DNA from: Microbotryum silenes-acaulis
Lineage: Eukaryota; Basidiomycota; Microbotryomycetes; Microbotryales; Microbotryaceae
Direction of reading: 5' to 3'
Length of the DNA stretch: 64,000 nucleotides
NCBI GenBank assembly: GCA_003665825.1
Contig: QPFY01000010.1
Span: 1,054,001 to 1,118,000, forward strand
Under the pieces are notes generated by a model. The model did not search any database, was not told where the DNA came from, and saw only the letters and a program-made list of their open reading frames with translations. A program made the position numbers and the translations under genes. Shown in pieces: positions 1 to 9,847 of the stretch (position 1 is its first letter; every line of letters starts with the position of its first letter).

Positions 1-3000
1 AATGCCAATACAAGAACTCACCATCTCCTTCGACAATGACAGGATCATCGGCGTCAACGTCGCCGGCGAACCTGCGGCACATGACTTGGTATTGCGTGGC
101 ACGCTTCCTTCGGTGGTACGTGACGAGATCCTCGACCTCGTAGAGGAAGAACATCTTCTCCTCGTGATCTTCAGGTAGGACTTCATCGAGGTTGACGGGT
201 TCGGCGAGACCTCGTCGAAGGAAGACCGAAGCGGTCCTGAACGGATCAGAGAAGCGTGTTTAGTCGCTGGACCTAACGAAGTCAAGGGTGCAAAAACACT
301 CACCAGAACCATTGCAATAGCTCCTCAATAATGGTCTCCCCGCGATGAATCGAGCGAATAAACTCATAGAACGCCTGCTGATGACGGCCCAGCAACCTCG
401 CCAAGATCCTCACGCTCTTTTGTGGTTCTTGGATCCTCGATCTCAGCGCCTCGATGATGATGATCAACTGATCCAGGAAGCGCTGGAAGCTACCGACAGC
501 TTGCGAGAGATTGCCGACTTTGTAGATGCGCTTGATCAGCTCGATAAAGGGACCCGCGAGAACCTCGAGAGCAGAAGCGATCGCATCTTCACCGAGCATT
601 TCACGTATGATGTTGGAGTCGCGATCACGCAAGACGAGGCGGAAGTAGTACTGCAGGTCGAGCACGAGGCGGACATCCGTGTCCGTCACCTGAGCCCTGG
701 CGAGGGCCGAAGGCTTGGTCTTCATGAAGGCGCGGTATCGTTTACTGGCTCGTACGACACGCTCCAATTCGTAAGCGGGTAAGCGGGGCTCGTCGGCTCC
801 ACGAACTATGGCGAGGACGAGCTCGATCCCGTTCTCCTCTACAAAGTCCACGCTCATCAGAATGGGCACACCGGTCTGAGGGGCTATGAACGCACAACAT
901 TCTCCACTTACCGGCATAACGGCGGACGACCTCCTTCTTCTCGCGCGATTCGTACGCAAAGATGTCGAGCTTCTCTGTCATCGTCGCCGAGCCGATGCGC
1001 TGACGGTACCGCGCAATTTGCTCGAGCAATACTGCAGGGTCATCGTCGAGCGTGATGGCGAGAATTCTGATCAGGTGCATCGAGACCAGATAATCGGTCA
1101 GATGTCATCTCTGGAAGTTGCATGGATAGTGTGACTCACTTCTGAAGCAAGCTCTTGCTCCCGAACGGTCGAGCCAACAGGATATCCTGCAAGTATTTGG
1201 CCATCGTCTTGGACCGGCCAATCTTGAACGCCTGTTTGACGAGGAAGTACGGGAACGCGGCATGCAACGCCTTGAGCTTTGTGAAGATCGGCCCCGAGGC
1301 CTCGCCGCCGACGAAGAGGTCGTACAGGCCTTGCGCGAGGGTGAAACGCATCGATTCAATCGTCTTGAAGTAGCGAGCGGGGAGCTTCTCGATGTCGCTT
1401 ACGTTGCGCAAAGCGTCCGAGATGGCGACGAAGCCGTCGCCGTTGATGCATTCACGTTCAACCGCATCCCAGTGAGCTCGGGCGAGGCATGCGCGCTCAG
1501 CGGCTCCGCCAGCCACGCCAACTCGAGCAGATCGTCGTGCTTCATCGATCATCTCACGTTGAGTGATGTCGACGACACTGGAAGAGCGCAATAAACTCAG
1601 TTTCGGCCAGAAAAGCTGTCTGGACAAATGGTGTAGACTCACTCTCTATCCTTCGGCACGATCGCGCCTAAAAGTAAGAAAGCCGCCGTCTCCTTGTGAT
1701 GCCCGATGGTGCGAATTGACAGCGTATCCCTCAGCCAAGCTCTCAACGCCCTCCTCCTCGCATCATGAGGGGGCTTCTTCTTCATGTCCATCGGCAACGA
1801 CATGCGCGCCGCGAGTGAGTTGTTGGACCGGTTCGAGAGCATGCTCAACGTACGCGAAGTGAAACTCGGTCGAGTCTCTCCTGAAACGGTGTTGCGTCGA
1901 ACGCCCTTAAGATCCCCGTTCAGACTTTGAGCTCGGAGAGTTTTGGCGAAGTTGGAATTGACGCTATGCCGATTCGAAACCGACGAATGCGACGGCGACG
2001 AAGGGTCCGCAGCGGCTTCTCGAAGGCCTGCTGCAAGTCGAGAGCGGCTTCGACCTTCCGGCGAAGCATCCGCGATCGTGGCAGTGGAAGCCGCGCGTCG
2101 AGACATCACGATCGAGGCCGAGCTAGGAGCCGAGAACAGGGCCGGTGTGAGGGTGACGACGGTGTCGTCTTTGGGATCCGAAGTCGGGATGCGGCGGATG
2201 TGAGCCGCCGGGAATTGGCGGTCGAGCACCTTGAAGTACTTTAGGAATTGCGCCTCCGAACGAACAACATATTCATCCAGTCGTTGGGGTCGACGCACTC
2301 GGATGATAAAGGCATGGGAGAAAAGGCCGTTGCGAACGCCCACGACGTCGGCTTCGAACCCACCCCAGTTGAGTCGCTCGTAGGGTCCACCACGCCAGAA
2401 GGGCACGGGAGCTCCGAATGGCCATGGCGCGCCCCCCTTCGACAATAGCTTGGGTTGGAGAGCTGCCGATTGCACAGGTCGACTGTTCATCAGCTCTGCA
2501 GGGAGGGCCATGGCTGCGATCTCCTTGTTGTCGTCCGCGTTTTCGCTATGGTTCTTGTTGCTCGATAACGTCCGCAGTCGAGACGTAAAACCAAAGATGC
2601 CACTTGGCGCCGATGAACCGGCGGGACTGGTTGGTGCGCCGAGGCGAATTGTGGTGTCACCATCATCGATGATGTAGGGCTGACCAGCTAAGGGGTCCTC
2701 CAGCTCTCGCGTTGGTGTCCTTGTAGCGCTCCTCTGACCTGTGCCGGTGGAGAAGGCTTCATCGAGATGAGCGGTCAAGGTCATTTCGTCGCTTTCCAGC
2801 CAGGCTGAGATTCTCTTGTTCGACTCGCTGGCCTCGATTGTCCGAGCACCTTCGCTCTTCTGCTTGTGCATCTGCACGCTCGAAGGGAAGATCGGGACGT
2901 CGGGAGTACTTTGAAAATCCTGTTGTTCCAGATCACGACCGCTCTCGTCCGCCGTGCGCGTTCCAGCCGTTTCAAGAGCCGAAACGAAGCTGGCCGAGTC

Positions 3001-5017
3001 GTCCCAGCCAGAAGTGAAACCACCCGTGGTATGAGTGGCATGCGAGCTAGATCGTTTTATCGGCAGAGCCTTCTCGGTACCGGCGACGGAATGATCCGAC
3101 TGGCCAGATTTGTGCGAGCGAGCTTCGCGTAGAGGTTCTTCTTCGTCGTCATTCTTGTTGACGGGCTCCTCCTCGCGAGGCGTAGGGAGACTGGCACTGC
3201 TCGGGACAGGGGGGGCTAGGATGTTCATTGAAGCAGGAATGGGAATGGTGGTAGCGGGACTCGTCGGCGGACTAGGGAACATCGCAGCGACCTGGGCATC
3301 GCCCGGGTTTTCATCCCCGCGGAACTCGAGTCCAATACCCTCGTTCATCCCTTCAAGGGTCAGGTAGGTGGAAGCGATGGGATCGCGACGGCTGTTGGGG
3401 TTCGACACCACGCCCAAGCCCGTGGGAGGTTGCTTGACTGCGGGGCTTGGTGGTAGATCACTGCCCTTCTTGCCTCCTGCCACACTAAATAGGTTGCTGA
3501 ACGAGAAACGACGTGAATCCCGTCTCGAATCGGCGCCGCGCGAAAAGTTTGGCGATTCCAATCCATCCCCTTCCCGAGGCGCGGGCATGAAGTTGTAGTT
3601 CCCACTGGGGCCGGGTCCATCAGGTGCCTCCACATCGACGACGGAAGGGGGTCGAAGCGAAGAACTTGACAGCTTCAGTCCAGCCGAGACGAATCGCTCG
3701 ATCGCATTGCGCAGATGCTTGCCATAGAGTTGCGATCCGAGACTGGCGATGCCTCGATCTTCGACTTTGGACAGGTCGGCGTTTTGAAAGGCTCGGATGA
3801 GGGGGTAGATGCCTTCGGTCCAGTAGGCCGTTTGATCGTCGGGTGAGGCGGAGTTTTTGGAGACGGTATCCCGTACGAGCGGGAGAGTCAAGAGGAAGTG
3901 ACGAATCAGGTAGCGCAGGATGGGAACGTTGCGAGGGTCGATCTCGTCCTCGAACTCTTCCTCAACGGATCTAGGAACCCATGCGTGAATGATGTCAGTA
4001 TGCGAGTCATATTTGTGGACCTCAAGTTTCCAGGATAGCAACGGACCCGTCACCACCCCTGAAAAGATCTTCTCGAACATCCAGATCCTTGAGTTTCCAC
4101 AGCTGACTTTCTTCCCTGTCTAACTCGAGCCCGACAAGAGCTCGCAACATGTACCAGGCCTCTTCGCGATCGAGCGTATCTTCCCGCTCCGCCTCGGCAG
4201 TGTCCTCTACACCTTCGATCTCGGTCTGATCGGGGTAGCCATTCCGACCGCCGTTCACGGTCCCAGGTCTCGACTGAGTCGGATTCGGCGCTTCCTCCCG
4301 AGCACGGTTCACGGCGGTCTGTGAAGCCGATACGCTCTTGCTTCTCTTGGCTGCGTTCAGAGTTCCAGGCGGCATCGATTGATCATGGAAGAAGTAACCG
4401 CCCGTTCTGGCCTTCTTGCTCGCTGAAGTCGCCATCCCTCCGTAAGCAGCATCATCGTGTTCGACGGCATAGTCCGAGTCAACGACGCTTTGACCTGTGT
4501 TGGACTCGGCACGCCGATGCAAGTTGAGCGGTCGACTAACTTTGTTCCTAAAGCTTGTAGTTGAAGGTGGTCGGGATCCGGCCATGGCGACTGAATTCGT
4601 TTCGGCTTCGTCGCCTGCACCGTAAGGATTCGGTTGGTTCGTCGAAGTCGTCGAAGCGCGTTTGTTCAACGTGGGTGCGACGGGTGCCGATGCAGACGAA
4701 CCTGATCGACCATGTCGAGTGATGTAGACTCCATTCGAAGAAGGGAACATGATCGAACCCCCCGGCGTGGACCCGTTCGTTCCAGGAACTGCTCGAGGAT
4801 CATGATGGCGCCCGTTCGAGGTGGTGAAGGCCTGGGTTTGTCGTTGCTGGTCGTCCTGATCGAGCGAGCGCACGGCGCGGGAGGCTTCCTCTTGTCGTTG
4901 GTGGAACTCTTCTTCGATCTCGTTGGAGAGGTCGTTTGATAGGGTTGGTGGTTCGGGGAGGTAGCCTGCACCACTGACCGTGCTGCCGCCGGGTCGTGAA
5001 CTGGATCGCATCGACAT
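1..5017 (-). CDS. LEC1: PX-domain lipid-binding protein, LEC1-like (C-terminus off the left edge)
   Basis: Exons read 4047-5017, 1643-3970, 1140-1577, 912-1066, 304-838 and 22-236; phases agree at every junction, and a further GTGAGT donor follows at 21, so the end lies outside. About 1,547 residues are present. The order matches the fungal PXB-PX-DUF3818 family (yeast YPR097W/Lec1, a phosphoinositide-binding protein of ergosterol and lipid-droplet biology): a disordered N-terminus, the PXB-like block (EEAWYMLRALVGLELDREE, then PILRYLIRHF), a PX domain at roughly residues 850-1090 (WGGFEADVVGVRNG and VVRSEAQFLKYFKVLDRQFP) and the helical DUF3818 region. The PX fold is interrupted by about 130 Ser/Arg-rich residues before the final RRALRAWLRDTL helix. 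The join at 3971-4046 (donor GTCCGT, CTGAC branch site) removes an apparent frameshift. Start is the first in-frame ATG at 5017. Family assignment is strong; the exact role is inferred. Confidence 0.8.
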
Positions 5018-5719
5018 GCCGAGCGGACGCTCACTGCGCCGAGTCCAGACGGCCGCTGACGAGGTAGGTGATTGACTTCTACCTGCGCTGAAAAGGGACG
5101 GCCTATATCAGCCCGTGCTGTTCTGTCTGCTTAATGGAAATAGTGCCCTTGTTCGCCCCACCGCGACGAAAGGTGGATATTCCGCCTCCGTCAGGGAGCA
5201 AAAGGGGCCGGCGATCGTCGTCATGCGTGTCTCAGTCTCACCTTGGAAAGAGGGGACGGGGAACAGCCCGAGTTCACCGAGTCAGACGAGACCTGACAGC
5301 CGTGCCACTTGATAAATCGACCGCTAGAGGCTTCGAAAGCGGACCAAGATCCCAGGGTTGAGTAAACAAGCTATGGTCAGAGTTGGAACCCCGAACAAGC
5401 AGGTACGCCGGTGATAACGAGCGCCCTCAGGATGGCGGCGGCGCAAGTCGACATTCCAGTACGGTTAATCCTCGGACTCTGTTCTACCCAAACCATGAGA
5501 AAACAAAGAAGAGGACACCAGACGGAGTCGCTGTGCAACGCGGCCTGATACGTGCACGTGAGAAAAAGACTAATGAAAAAAGCAAATACAGCGAATCGCC
5601 ACACATCCCCACTTCCTGTCCATCATCCCCATCCTCGAGTCTGACCTGTCCCGCCGCGTTGCCGGTTGAAGCAGCTGTTAAGCTGTTGGCAGCGCGGCAG
5701 CGGGTGACCATGTTAGCAG
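5018..5719. other. Upstream region of the LEC1-like gene
   Basis: No open frame here looks like protein: the frames are short and carry no recognisable motif. It should hold the promoter and 5' UTR of the gene ending at 5017. Its left-hand end is the insertion site of the adjacent hAT-type element: the target duplication GTTAGCAG lies at 5712-5719. Confidence 0.5.
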
Positions 5720-6280
5720 CAAGGGTCCGCATTAGATCAGATTACCGCCAGATCAGATCAGATCTGATCTGAATTTTTCTGATTCTGCCTTGATTGATCT
5801 GATCTGAACAGATCAATTTGATCTGAGACATGAAATTGCCTAATTTGGCGCAGAGAGACTTCTACATGTCTACATGTTGAAATCCTCATCTTCTTCCTCC
5901 ACAACCTCATCCTCATCATCCTCCAAAGTGATCACCTTGCTAAGCCGCCGCTTTTTGGAGGAGCTCCCCGCTTTTATGACTGGATTGGGTCGCATGATCC
6001 CTATGAGAAAGTGTTTCGATTAGTCAGCACTTGACACTGCAACGAAGGCCCATCAGAGGAGGAACACACCCTGTAGTATTTCTGTGGCGCGGGGCCGACA
6101 CCCAATGCGGTGGCGATGCCAGATGGCAGATGGCGCGATCCATTCTCTCTCATGATCAGGTGCGCCGCAGTTGGCACCATCTAGGTACCGCCTACTTTTG
6201 GATTTTTTTCCTCGAGGCTTGATTGATCTGAACTTGATCTGACCCCTGTCAGATCAGATCAGATCTAATGCGGACCCTTG
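5720..6280. mobile_element. Non-autonomous hAT-type DNA transposon (MITE-like), 561 bp
   Basis: The element starts CAAGGGTCCGCATTAGATC at 5720 and ends with the exact reverse complement at 6262-6280, giving 19-bp perfect terminal inverted repeats. It is flanked on both sides by the 8-bp direct repeat GTTAGCAG (5712-5719 and 6281-6288). An 8-bp duplication and TIRs fitting YARNG at the tip are the hAT superfamily signature. Just inside both ends are clusters of the short palindromic words TGATCTGA/TCAGATCA (about 5740-5830 and 6220-6265), the arrangement of subterminal transposase-binding repeats in hAT elements. No transposase catalytic domain is present, so movement would need a transposase from elsewhere. 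The identical TIRs and intact duplication suggest a fairly recent insertion (inference). Confidence 0.87.
5870..5995 (-). pseudogene. Possible transposase-derived peptide inside the hAT element
   Basis: A 41-codon frame on the minus strand runs from ATG (5993-5995) to TAG. It has a basic stretch (SSSKKRRLSK) followed by an acidic tail rich in Asp and Glu. A splice-acceptor-like CTCATAG lies just upstream of the ATG on that strand. Basic/acidic linkers of this sort are common near the zinc-finger end of fungal hAT transposases, so it could be a leftover of the parent transposase gene. No BED zinc finger or hAT dimerisation motif is visible, so this is a guess from position and composition. Confidence 0.3.
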
Positions 6281-6703
6281 GTTAGCAGCAGCTCGCAACT
6301 TTACGTTCGAGCAGACGGAACTACTAGTAGGTAGTCACACTTGGTGTGCATAAGACTCACTTTTTGTGGACAAAGTTGTTGATTCATCATTGATACCCGT
6401 CATGACGTCTTGCACTGCCGATTCGCGGACAAGGAACTCCTTGTGACGCCAAATCCCGAGGTGGAGGCAAAGGTGCGGTGAAGGCAAGGTTGCCACGGTC
6501 AAGATCAAGGTCAAAAAAGAGCAGCATGAAATAAGGGTAAGTCGAAGGTGGAGGTGCAATGGGGAGGAACAGACGTAGAGGTGAAGGCAAGGGATGAAGG
6601 TGGAGGTGATTCGAGGTGGAAGCGAAGGTGATGGTGATGGGGAAGGGTGAAGGTGAAGACGGGAATCGGATGTGCAGGTGAGGATGGTGATGGAGGTGGG
6701 GAT

Positions 6704-6765
6704 GGTGTGAAGGTGGTGTGAAGGTGGTGTGAAGGTGGTGTGAAGGTGGTGTGAAGGTGGTGTGA
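6704..6765. repeat. 11-bp minisatellite
   Basis: Five perfect head-to-tail copies of GGTGTGAAGGT occupy 6704-6758, followed by a partial, diverged copy to about 6765. The surroundings carry looser GGTGA/GAAGGTG variants from about 6540, so the array looks like local expansion of a G-rich simple sequence. Confidence 0.9.
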
Positions 6766-7228
6766 TGTGAAGGTGGATGAAGATGAACGGGCATGCAAAG
6801 ATGAAGGTGAGAGCAAGGTCAGCCCAAGTCCGTCGTACGAGGTCGGGTCCGGCTGATGATGGCAGCTGCGGTGGCGGTGGCGGTGGCGGTGCATGCTCGG
6901 AGGTGGGCACAAGCGGGACTGACCCGATACAGTGACAACCAAAAACCTCTCCTAAACTTTTTGCCTTGCAAGACGACCAGGACTGCCGTGGGCCCCTCTT
7001 CGATCAAGAGCGTGCGATCGGAGGCTGGTGACGATCCGAGTCAAGACGAGAGGAGGGCAGTGGCCAAGTCAGCGACGGTGGTACTTGCAACGAGTGGGAG
7101 GGCTGAACTCACGGTGGCTGATGGTACACTACTGCCGACTTCCACCACCTACCGCCTCGGTGCTGCGTCGATGCGCTAGTCGGTTACGGCCCAGTGGTGG
7201 AGGAGCCATGTGAGAGGTACTCATCAAC

Positions 7229-7281
7229 GAAGAAGAAGGAAGGAGAGAGAGAGAGAGGTAAGGGGGGGCGGGGGGGGGGGC
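7229..7281. repeat. Purine tract ending in long G runs
   Basis: A run of GAAGAAGAAGG and (GA)n leads straight into runs of seven and then eleven or more G separated by single C or A bases. Such tracts can form G-quadruplex or triplex DNA; that is a general property of this base pattern, not something shown here. Confidence 0.8.
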
Positions 7282-7742
7282 GCTTTTATACTCGCCCTGA
7301 GGCCAGGCTTGGCGCTTATCAAGCGACTCGAGGTCAAGCTCTACGAGCTTGCTTCATCCGTGCCAATGACGCCAGCCCGCGCCGCCGTCGCTCGGCATCG
7401 CAGCTCCCTCGGCGCTGCGGTCTTCCGAAAGGAGACCCCTCAGTCACCCGAGGTCACCAAGTCGACCTGATTTGTAGTAGCAACAATGAAGAAAGCAGTG
7501 TTCTTGATGGTTGTAAAATAACACTCGTATTTTAACGCATCTGCTCGTACTACTCTGAGTCCGAACGACCCGTTACTTGTGTTGCCCCTCCATGGCTCGG
7601 AGTCATTTTGAGGGGTCAGAAGATCGAGCTGATGAGCCAGGAGCGCGCCGGTCCCCGTCACGCGCAACTTGTTCACGTCTGACGCGACGAACACCTCAGG
7701 TACTACCCTCTCACTCCCTCATCTTTCGATCTCTCACCAGCC

Positions 7743-7922
7743 ATGACGATCGCACACGCACACAAACTGCTCGACCAGGAACTCCTCACCATTCCGGAAG
7801 CCCTTTTGGGTCAGCATCAAGACGGTGATCATGAGACCGAACTCGATCGCCGTGACGAGGCTGCCAAGTTGCGCCAACAGGTTGAGTTGCAGTGTCCCAA
7901 CACAGGGAGACAGGAGCTCTGA
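7743..7922 (+). CDS. Possible small hypothetical protein
   Basis: An ATG at 7743, in a good context (CACCAGCC before the ATG), opens a 59-codon frame beginning MTIAHAHKLLDQELLTIPEA with balanced composition and an amphipathic, charged middle (TELDRRDEAAKLRQQ). A GTTGAGT donor-like site at 7881 and a CCGCAG acceptor near 7968 suggest it could be spliced to a Cys-containing 3' part (CTDC motif, to about 8054), but the phases do not join cleanly. I do not recognise a family. It would be convergent with REV7, whose stop codon is at 8165. Confidence 0.25.
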   Translation: MTIAHAHKLLDQELLTIPEALLGQHQDGDHETELDRRDEAAKLRQQVELQCPNTGRQEL

Positions 7923-8164
7923 TTTTACTCCGCTCGGATCTGCTTTTGCCACCTCCTTGACCCCGCAGTCGAGTGCACGGACTGCCAAGGCGTCCATCGG
8001 CATGCCGAGTACTATTTGAACTCGGCAATCGGCTTTCGACTTGGTGCGCTTTAGGGCGTGAAGGAGCGCAGGGTTCGCTCGATTGTCACAGTTGCGCGCT
8101 CGTAACGTGGCCACGCCAAGAAACCTGCCAATGCTCGTAGAAATACAATGCACCCTTCTTCCAT

Positions 8165-9607
8165 CTATTCCGCCCTTGCTTTCCCTTTCTCTCCCCTCCG
8201 CTTCTCCTGTTCATCCTCCTCTCGATTCCGCCATGGTGCCTCGTTCGATTCATTCGTACTCGTCTCTGCCTCGCCAGACTCGAAGCTTGCCAAAGGGTCC
8301 TTTTCTAGGACTTCGGCGAGGAATTGGACCTTGAAAAGAAAAGAAAAACTTTTTCATTGAGACAAGCACTCACTGCGCTCTTTGGAAACTCGGAACTGAC
8401 CTGAACCATGCCAAGGTTGGTCGTTTGATGAGGCACGAGTCGACTGACGAGCCCTTGCGCTTCTTCGGCCGAATGCCGCGCTTCGGCTCTGTACCACTCG
8501 GAAGACTCGATCTACAATCACGGTAAAGGTGAGAACAACGATTCGAGGGGCAGTTCGTACGTGAGATGCGATGGCGATGAAGCGATCCTCGGGGAGGAAA
8601 AGAGGACCTGTCCAACTCACTCCTCGTTTGGCTTGCAGCGATTGAGGCTCGACATCGTCCCTCATTTCCAGGACGACCGAGAATGTGACGTCTGGACGGG
8701 AAAAAATGGTTGAATCCTATCAGATAGACAGTATGGAATCGAGGACTCCGGGGTGGATGACGTACTTTTGGGCAATTTGGGCAGGTAGTTCTTCGCCGCT
8801 TCGACTCGGACAATGAAGCCCCTCAGCGTTTCGTCCATTTCCGTGCGGGTAATCCCTCCTGCCGCAGGTCTATCGAGTATTCAACGCCTTTTTAGCTTTT
8901 ACTCGCGTGGTACTTTGGTCAATGCGGGTGTGGACTGGACCGACATGAAATCACGAGCGTCTTTGCCGAGCATGTCGTCGTGGATCAACCATTCGACGTC
9001 AAAGACGAATCGTTCAAAGGGCGTTTCTGCGGGCCCATCGTCCTTGATGACCAAAATTATCTTTCGTAGTGTTCTCTGTTGAATCGAACGAGTCAGATGT
9101 GACGATATTGACACCACTGAAGGCGAGCGAGACGAACCTTGTCCAATTCTTCGCCGACACAGCGACACATTTTGGACACGTATTCGTTGACGAGGGGGGA
9201 TCTGGATTGCCATACGGGGATATTGTACTTGTGGTGTTGCTTGAAGATGTCTGGGTCGGTGCGACGGAGGGACTCGGTGAGCGGTGGTGCACGGGTTCGG
9301 GGGTGAGGGTCACGTGATTTACCCAAGCGGAAGAGGACTGACTGGTGGGATAGACGTTGCGGGTGTAGAGCAATGCATGGATGGCTACTTCGACTGCGAT
9401 AAGGTTGATTGAGTAGATGATCTTGGGCAGATGTTACATGGGTGTGCTGGGGCTGATCAGACGATCGGTATGGACGTACGGAATGCCTCCAACGCTCGAT
9501 TCGTTTCTGTGAGAGATGGAGTAAAGTCCCCTGTTGGTGGCTTAGGTGAGACCGGGGTGTGTCTGAGCTGGGGAATACTGACCGAGAAAGCTGAGCGGTG
9601 TTGACAT
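8165..9607 (-). CDS. REV7: REV7/MAD2L2 HORMA-domain protein (translesion polymerase zeta accessory subunit)
   Basis: Exons begin at ATG 9607: 9583-9607, 9480-9506, 9343-9393, 9138-9250, then one starting near 9075 and several more down to TAG at 8165; about 280 residues. The spliced N-terminus gives ALEAFLEVAIHALLYTRNVYP, then HHKYNIPVWQS and LVNEYVSKMCRCVGEELDK, then RKIILVIKDD and ERFVFDVEW. These are the HORMA landmarks of Rev7 in the right order (compare EFLEVAVHLILYVREVYP and KKYNVPV in human MAD2L2). Rev7 bridges Rev3 and Rev1 in error-prone DNA synthesis. The C-terminus ends in a charged tail. The exons between about 8960 and 8840 and between 8640 and 8520 can be joined in more than one way. 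Some early exons are very short (25, 27, 51 nt). It shares a 240-bp upstream region with the divergent FYR gene. Confidence 0.85.
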
Positions 9608-9847
9608 CTCGGCTCGTTGCGCCAGCGCTTAGAAGGGGGTGAGAAGGATGACAAGATGCACTATACTGCAACCTCGCGCGCAAGATAGACGGTAATTGTT
9701 GTCGAGCGCGCCAGGCTCACCGGGGGCCAAGCCCGGCCCAAGCTCAGCTAGGCTCAGCTCTGCTCAGCTCAGCCTGCTCAGCTTGCAGCCGACGGCTTAC
9801 CCTCCTGCCGTGTTGCCGCTCTGCTGATCGCTCGCTGATCGTTCGTC
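9608..9847. promoter_or_regulatory. Bidirectional promoter between REV7 and the FYR gene, with GCTCAG repeats
   Basis: Only 240 bp separate the two divergent start codons. At 9742-9781 there are five copies of GCTCAG (at 9742, 9752, 9762, 9767 and 9776), the first three at exact 10-bp spacing, about one helical turn. A repeated word at helical spacing in a shared promoter could be a transcription-factor site cluster; no factor is assigned. Confidence 0.5.

Larger units (their letters stand above)
6281..7742. other. Repeat-rich gap without a supported gene
   Basis: Frames here are low-complexity: the minus-strand frame at 6335-6910 is runs of His, Pro, Ser and Thr created by GGTG/GAAGG repeats. 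The stretch contains a minisatellite (6704-6758), a GGCGGT run (about 6867-6891) and a purine/G tract (about 7229-7281). None of the frames shows a domain. Confidence 0.5.

Noticed and set aside
4020..4080. Apparent frameshift splitting the LEC1-like gene into two open frames
   Set aside because: A 76-nt intron (3971-4046) with a GTNNGT donor, CTGAC branch site and CTAG acceptor joins the frames in phase and restores a family-like sequence, so no pseudogene is needed.
6704..6765. CRISPR-like direct repeats
   Set aside because: The units are 11 bp and contiguous, with no spacers, and the DNA is eukaryotic.
6335..6910. 191-codon minus-strand frame with His/Pro/Thr repeats
   Set aside because: It is the translation of G-rich simple repeats (GGTG, GAAGG) and has no domain; other frames of the same repeats are equally open.
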